64,000 nt of DNA from Vitrella brassicaformis (taxonomy: Eukaryota > Sar > Vitrellaceae). The position numbers and the translations under genes were made by a program. The notes beneath the pieces were generated by a model. The model saw nothing but the letters and a program-made list of their open reading frames with translations. It was not told the DNA's origin and made no database searches. Within the stretch, counting starts at the first letter, position 1; each line of letters starts with the position of its first letter. Location of the stretch: NCBI GenBank assembly GCA_001179505.1, contig CDMY01000382.1, positions 1 to 64,000 of the forward strand, given 5' to 3'. This document shows positions 60,146-64,000 of this stretch, piece by piece.

Positions 60146-62169
60146 TCACTGTCCCCCGGGCGCGCCCCCCTGTCCTCCCTGGCCTGGCGGCTGCTGCTGC
60201 GGCTGCTCCTCCTCCATGATGTCATTCATGTTCTCAAACAGATAGTTGGCCGCCAACTCCTGCACACACACAGTCATCCAGGATGCACACAGACACACAG
60301 GTGAGGGTGTTTTGGTGGATGGATGGATGGATGGGAGCAGCGATGGGTGTGTGTGGTGACCCACCTCGTTCTTGTCGCAGCTGATGTACGCCTCGGCGGC
60401 AGCATGGCGCGAGAACCCGAGAGCCTCCAACTGACAGATATAAGACCCATGCACTCACATGGAGGAGTGTCGATCAATGGCTCACCCGCTGCACCGCCTG
60501 GTCGTCCTCAGGCGTCAGCTGCACCGTGATCACTTGAGCTGAGCCACACCACACACGAGCACCCAACACAATGACCGACAAGGCAGGCACGCGTCTGGTG
60601 TGTGTGTGAGGTGTCTATCTACGTGGCTGCGGTCCGACGGGCTCCTGGAGTATCCGCACAAACTCCTCAGGATGCTGCTGGATCAACGTCATGAGCTCTG
60701 GGTTCTGCACCGAGATGGACTGCAGGATCTGATTGAGCGACTCGGGCTGACTCTGGGGGACACAATAATACATACAATACATCAGACAACAAGTGGGGGG
60801 ACAGCACCCATCCATCCATCCATCCATGCATCCATCCGATCTGTCTCCTCCTCTGTCAAGTGTGACTCATCATCTCACCTGCACGAGTGCCCGCAGCTGG
60901 TTGAACTGGGGGTAGTTCCGCAACGCAGCCAACGGACCGCCCTGCCATCCATCCATCCATCCATCCATACCAGCACCTATCCGCACTCAGATCTGGTCGT
61001 TGTGTTGTCTCTCACCTGTCCCTCGCCAGGTTGCTGTTGCCCTCCCATGGCCGGCGGCGGCTGCTGTTGCTGCTGCTGCTGCTGCCCCATTGTGGCCGGC
61101 GGCGCCTGCTGCCCCCCGGCACCCGTCATGGCTGCAGCGGGCGGCACGGCCGTCCCAGCAGGGGCAGGGGGAGGAGCCTGCGGCTGTGCACCGCCCGGGA
61201 TCCCCTGCACACCACGCCCATACACACCACACGCACATACAATACACACAGGCCACGGGTGTCTTGTGTTGTGTCGGTTAGTTGCTGGTCGTGTCGTGTC
61301 GTTGTGTCTGTCGGTCATGTGAAGTACCTACCGTCATGAGGTACTCGACGGCTCTGTCAGGGTTGTTGAAGGCGGCGCGCATGGCCAGCTGCACCTGCGC
61401 CCGGTCGAAACCCATGTCAACGATGTTCTGAATCGCCTGCATAACATGACGGAAGGAAACACAACCACATCACAACACAGCACAGCATGCGAGTCCCCCG
61501 GACCTCCCTCCCTCCCTCCCTCGGTCGCACACTCACCGATTCGAGATTTTGTCCAGTGATGAGTGCCGATGCCGCCTGGTCATACGACGTTCCAGCATCA
61601 CCACCCGCACCCTCAGTCGTGCCCGCAGTCTGCTGCTGCTGCTGCTCGGTCGGCTGCTGCGCCGGCTGCTGGGCGCTGGTCTCAGTCGACGGAGCCTGTG
61701 GTGCTGCTGGAGGGGCAGCAGGTGCTGTGGAGGCTGGCGTGGTGCTGTTGGCCGCTGGGGCAGCGGCGGGCGGGGCAGCAGCGCCTGTAGTGCCTGCTGC
61801 GGCAGGCTGGGAGGGGGACTGACCGGCAGGAGCAGGCTTCTGCAACACATAGACACACACATATGGACAGGCCGACATGCATGCTGTCCATCGTGTCGTT
61901 GTGTCCCGTTGCCTGTTTCTGGCCCTCCCTCCCTCCCTACCCACCTTTTGGCACATGATGACGAGTGTGGTGTTTTCCTCGATTTGGTAGTCGCTGATCT
62001 TTTGGTTGTCGGAGAGGATCTTGCCGGAGCAGATGACCTTCATGACGTCGGCCTCCATCTCCGGCCACACGCCCTGTATCTTGTCCTTGAGCGTCCGTAT
62101 GCTGTCCGACGGCTCCACATCCACCTCCTTCGGATCCTTGTCCTTCAGAGACTTCACCTTCAGCTTCAT
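60146..62169 (-). CDS. RAD23: RAD23 ubiquitin receptor / repair factor
   Basis: Nine exons (61945-62169, 61537-61839, 61332-61436, 61016-61204, 60879-60941, 60623-60752, 60486-60538, 60365-60430, 60146-60259) give 415 residues. Shuttles ubiquitylated substrates to the proteasome and stabilises XPC/Rad4 in damage recognition. Domain order is canonical: ubiquitin-like domain (residues 1-75, [11 protein letters not shown], ending LVIMCQK), Ala/Pro/Gln linker, UBA1 ([26 protein letters not shown]), XPC-binding/STI1 domain ([34 protein letters not shown]), UBA2 ([33 protein letters not shown]). Divergent from the gene at 62733. Confidence 0.96.
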
Positions 62170-62732
62170 CGCTACCTACCACTCACTGAATGACACGGTG
62201 CTCACGACCTCGCCGACAAACAACAGCACACGTCACGGACCCAGATCAACGCGGGAGCTGAGGTCTGGGCACAACAGCTCGCATTGCTGTCCAAGCTCGC
62301 ACTGGCTGGCCACCTGGGGATGGGCGGTATCTACGTAGTCATGGTGCAGGATGCACGCATGCACGCCGCCTTCAAGCTGCTGCTGGGGTGGCGTGTGTGC
62401 GACGTCGTGTGCCTGCCTGTATGTTGCCGTCGTTCGCGGCACATTGCATGTCCTCCTGTTTGCTGCATCTGCCCTCTGCGTGCTGCGTGTTGCGTGCCCG
62501 GGTTGCATGTTAGGGTGCGTGTTTTCATGTTGGACAGACCGACAGACAGGGGACTTGGCCGCCAGGCCGCCTAGGGTGCTCCCTGAAACCGCTGCTGCTG
62601 TCCAAGCTCGCAAATGTGCCCACCACCACCACCGCCAGAGGGGATTCGCGGCGATGGATGGACAGGAGCATCTACGTGATGTACATTCAGGAGGCGGCTG
62701 CTACTGGATGAGTCTCCCACCATCTACCCCGA
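62170..62732. promoter_or_regulatory. Divergent promoter region with three AGCTCGCA elements
   Basis: 563 bp between starts. AGCTCGCA at 62276-62283, AAGCTCGCA at 62293-62301, and AAGCTCGCA at 62604-62612; the last two share the longer string GCTGTCCAAGCTCGCA. Confidence 0.5.
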
Positions 62733-64000
62733 ATGACTGAGGAGCTCCCTATTCCAAGAGGTGCCACCAGCAGCTGTGGCGTCACCGGGCCTACGGGTGG
62801 CCGCCTGCTGTTCAAGCTTCCGGGGTGGACGTCAGGAGTCCCTCTGCGAGTCGTCGCTGCGTCGTCGGCTGAGAGCCGGCAATGGGCAGTCCCGGCGACC
62901 TTCGAGGCGGCGGATGCTGATGTGCCTGCTGATCAGCTCAAGCCTCTCACCCACTACCTCTGCCTCTACCCGGATTTGGGGGTCATGCTGGCTCACTGTG
63001 GCGACGAGGGGCAGCAGACAGCGGCCGCTTCGTTCTTCAAGATCATGGGCAGGCTCAAGAAGAGGGCGCTCAAGGGGCGGAAAGTGTCCCGCTCGGCCGA
63101 CAAGCGTGTCTACTTCGAGGTGCCGGCAAACGAGAACTGCCTCTATGTCTTCTTCCACGACGATGCTGCGGCATCCGGTCTCCCGGAGAGCGCGGCGAAG
63201 TGGTCGCTCATCGACGCAGTCAGGGATCGTCTCAGGCCGCTGCCAACCGATGAGGAGTACAAGGCTCAGCTTGATCGGTGGCGGAAGATGGCACAGGATC
63301 AGGCTGCCCCCAAACACACCGCTGCTGCTGCTGCTGCTGCCGGTGGTGTGGCGTCCACCGAGCGTGAGAGGGATGACGTGGAGACCTCCCCCAACGGCGC
63401 CGGGTCCAACCCCAGCCCCTCGTCGCCGCAGGCCAAGGAGGCCCCCCAACAACCATCCACCACCAATCAAGACACCGCTGGCAACAACGACGGCACGCAG
63501 CGCGGCGGCCATGAAGCGAAGGCTCCTGCGGCATCAAACGGAGAGGCACAGCAGTCAAGGGAGCAGCCAAAGCAGCAGGAGACCGTCGAGGTCCAGCCAC
63601 GGGAACCACCAGCACAGGACGAGGGAGATGCCAAGCCGTCACCTTCCCGCCCCGCCGACGCGCCCGCTGTCGACGAGGCCAAAGCCAAGGAGCCGCCACG
63701 GCCGCCCATCGTTGCTGCAGCCAAGAGCAAGCTGCGGCCGCCAAAGTCGCCGGCACAGAAGGGCACAGATGCCAGCATCGAGGGGAGAGCCGCAGAGAGG
63801 GAGAAACAAGCTGAGGGAGCGGTCGGCAAATCTGGTCAGGTCGCTGCTGCTGCTGCTGCTACTGCTGCAGGAGGCCAAGTCGACGAAGCAGGACCGGCTC
63901 ACCGTGACAGTGACGTCCCAATGGAGCCTCCGTGTGCCCCACCACCTGTGGTCATCCCGACCCCCGTTGCCCCGCCTGCAGCACCACCACCACCCCGTGA
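62733..64000 (+). CDS. Unknown protein, N-terminal part, runs off the window
   Basis: An intron-free frame from ATG 62733 (MTEELPIPRG) stays open to the window end, 422 residues so far, so the gene is 3'-partial. The first 200 residues look folded, with LLFKLPGWTSGVPLRVVAA, LTHYLCLYPDLGVMLAHC, AASFFKIMGRLKKRALKG and VYFEVPANENCLYVFFHDD. After that the sequence is low complexity: poly-Ala, Pro/Gln/Ser/Glu-rich. No family recognised. A codon-periodic GC3 bias and lack of stops over 1.2 kb support it as coding. Confidence 0.65.
   Translation, partial: MTEELPIPRGATSSCGVTGPTGGRLLFKLPGWTSGVPLRVVAASSAESRQWAVPATFEAADADVPADQLKPLTHYLCLYPDLGVMLAHCGDEGQQTAAASFFKIMGRLKKRALKGRKVSRSADKRVYFEVPANENCLYVFFHDDAAASGLPESAAKWSLIDAVRDRLRPLPTDEEYKAQLDRWRKMAQDQAAPKHTAAAAAAAGGVASTERERDDVETSPNGAGSNPSPSSPQAKEAPQQPSTTNQDTAGNNDGTQRGGHEAKAPAASNGEAQQSREQPKQQETVEVQPREPPAQDEGDAKPSPSRPADAPAVDEAKAKEPPRPPIVAAAKSKLRPPKSPAQKGTDASIEGRAAEREKQAEGAVGKSGQVAAAAAATAAGGQVDEAGPAHRDSDVPMEPPCAPPPVVIPTPVAPPAAPPPPR

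Overview
The window looks like nuclear DNA of an alveolate protist, most likely a chromerid alga such as Vitrella; that name is an inference from style and gene content and has not been tested by search. It is GC-rich. Genes carry many short introns (mostly 60-110 nt) whose 3' ends are (TG)n tracts rather than pyrimidine tracts. Intergenic DNA is full of CA/TG, CAGA, GACT and GGAT microsatellites. Exon models were spliced by eye using GT-AG or GC-AG boundaries, phase and family similarity. Where I list exon coordinates, exon lengths and phases add up unless the entry says otherwise.

Layout, left to right. 771-1833(-) unknown small protein. 2835-5717(-) mitochondrial chaperonin HSP60 in 13 exons, divergent from 5942-8762(+), a C-terminal RING-finger protein. 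9352-9842(-) weak small gene. 10092-12039(+) protein with an acidic tail built from mini-exons. 12565-16856(-) membrane protein with three PX domains. 17068-17461(+) possible proteasome-assembly chaperone 4-like gene. 17809-18562(+) RWDD4-like. 18751-21583(-) long charged protein with a His-rich tail. 21681-23307(-) Ppx/GppA-type phosphatase. 24466-25602(+) SANT/Myb-like protein, with a broken duplicate just upstream. 25863-27052(+) secreted PEBP-like protein. 27383-29387(-) membrane-anchored SET methyltransferase, divergent from 29945-34301(+), a CLC chloride/proton exchanger. 35458-37855(-) secreted carbonic-anhydrase-related protein lacking zinc ligands. 38607-40947 tandemly duplicated secreted Cys-rich genes flanking a 300-N assembly gap. 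41020-41955(+) unknown. 43453-45338(-) DGAT2-family acyltransferase, divergent from 45523-50958(+), XPG/Rad2 nuclease. 51298-51624(-) twin CX9C protein, divergent from 51801-54625(+), an Era-type GTPase. 55812-57542(-) R2R3 Myb factor, divergent from 57695-58851(+), an EF-hand-like protein. 60146-62169(-) RAD23, divergent from 62733->64000(+), an unknown protein.

The genes do not form one pathway. Two architectural regularities stand out. About nine neighbouring gene pairs are divergent (most 5' spacers 150-560 bp). A recurring near-palindromic element, TGCGAGCTTA or its complement, lies shortly upstream of many start codons and looks like a shared promoter element. DNA repair is represented twice (XPG and RAD23 are both nucleotide-excision-repair factors) but not adjacently.
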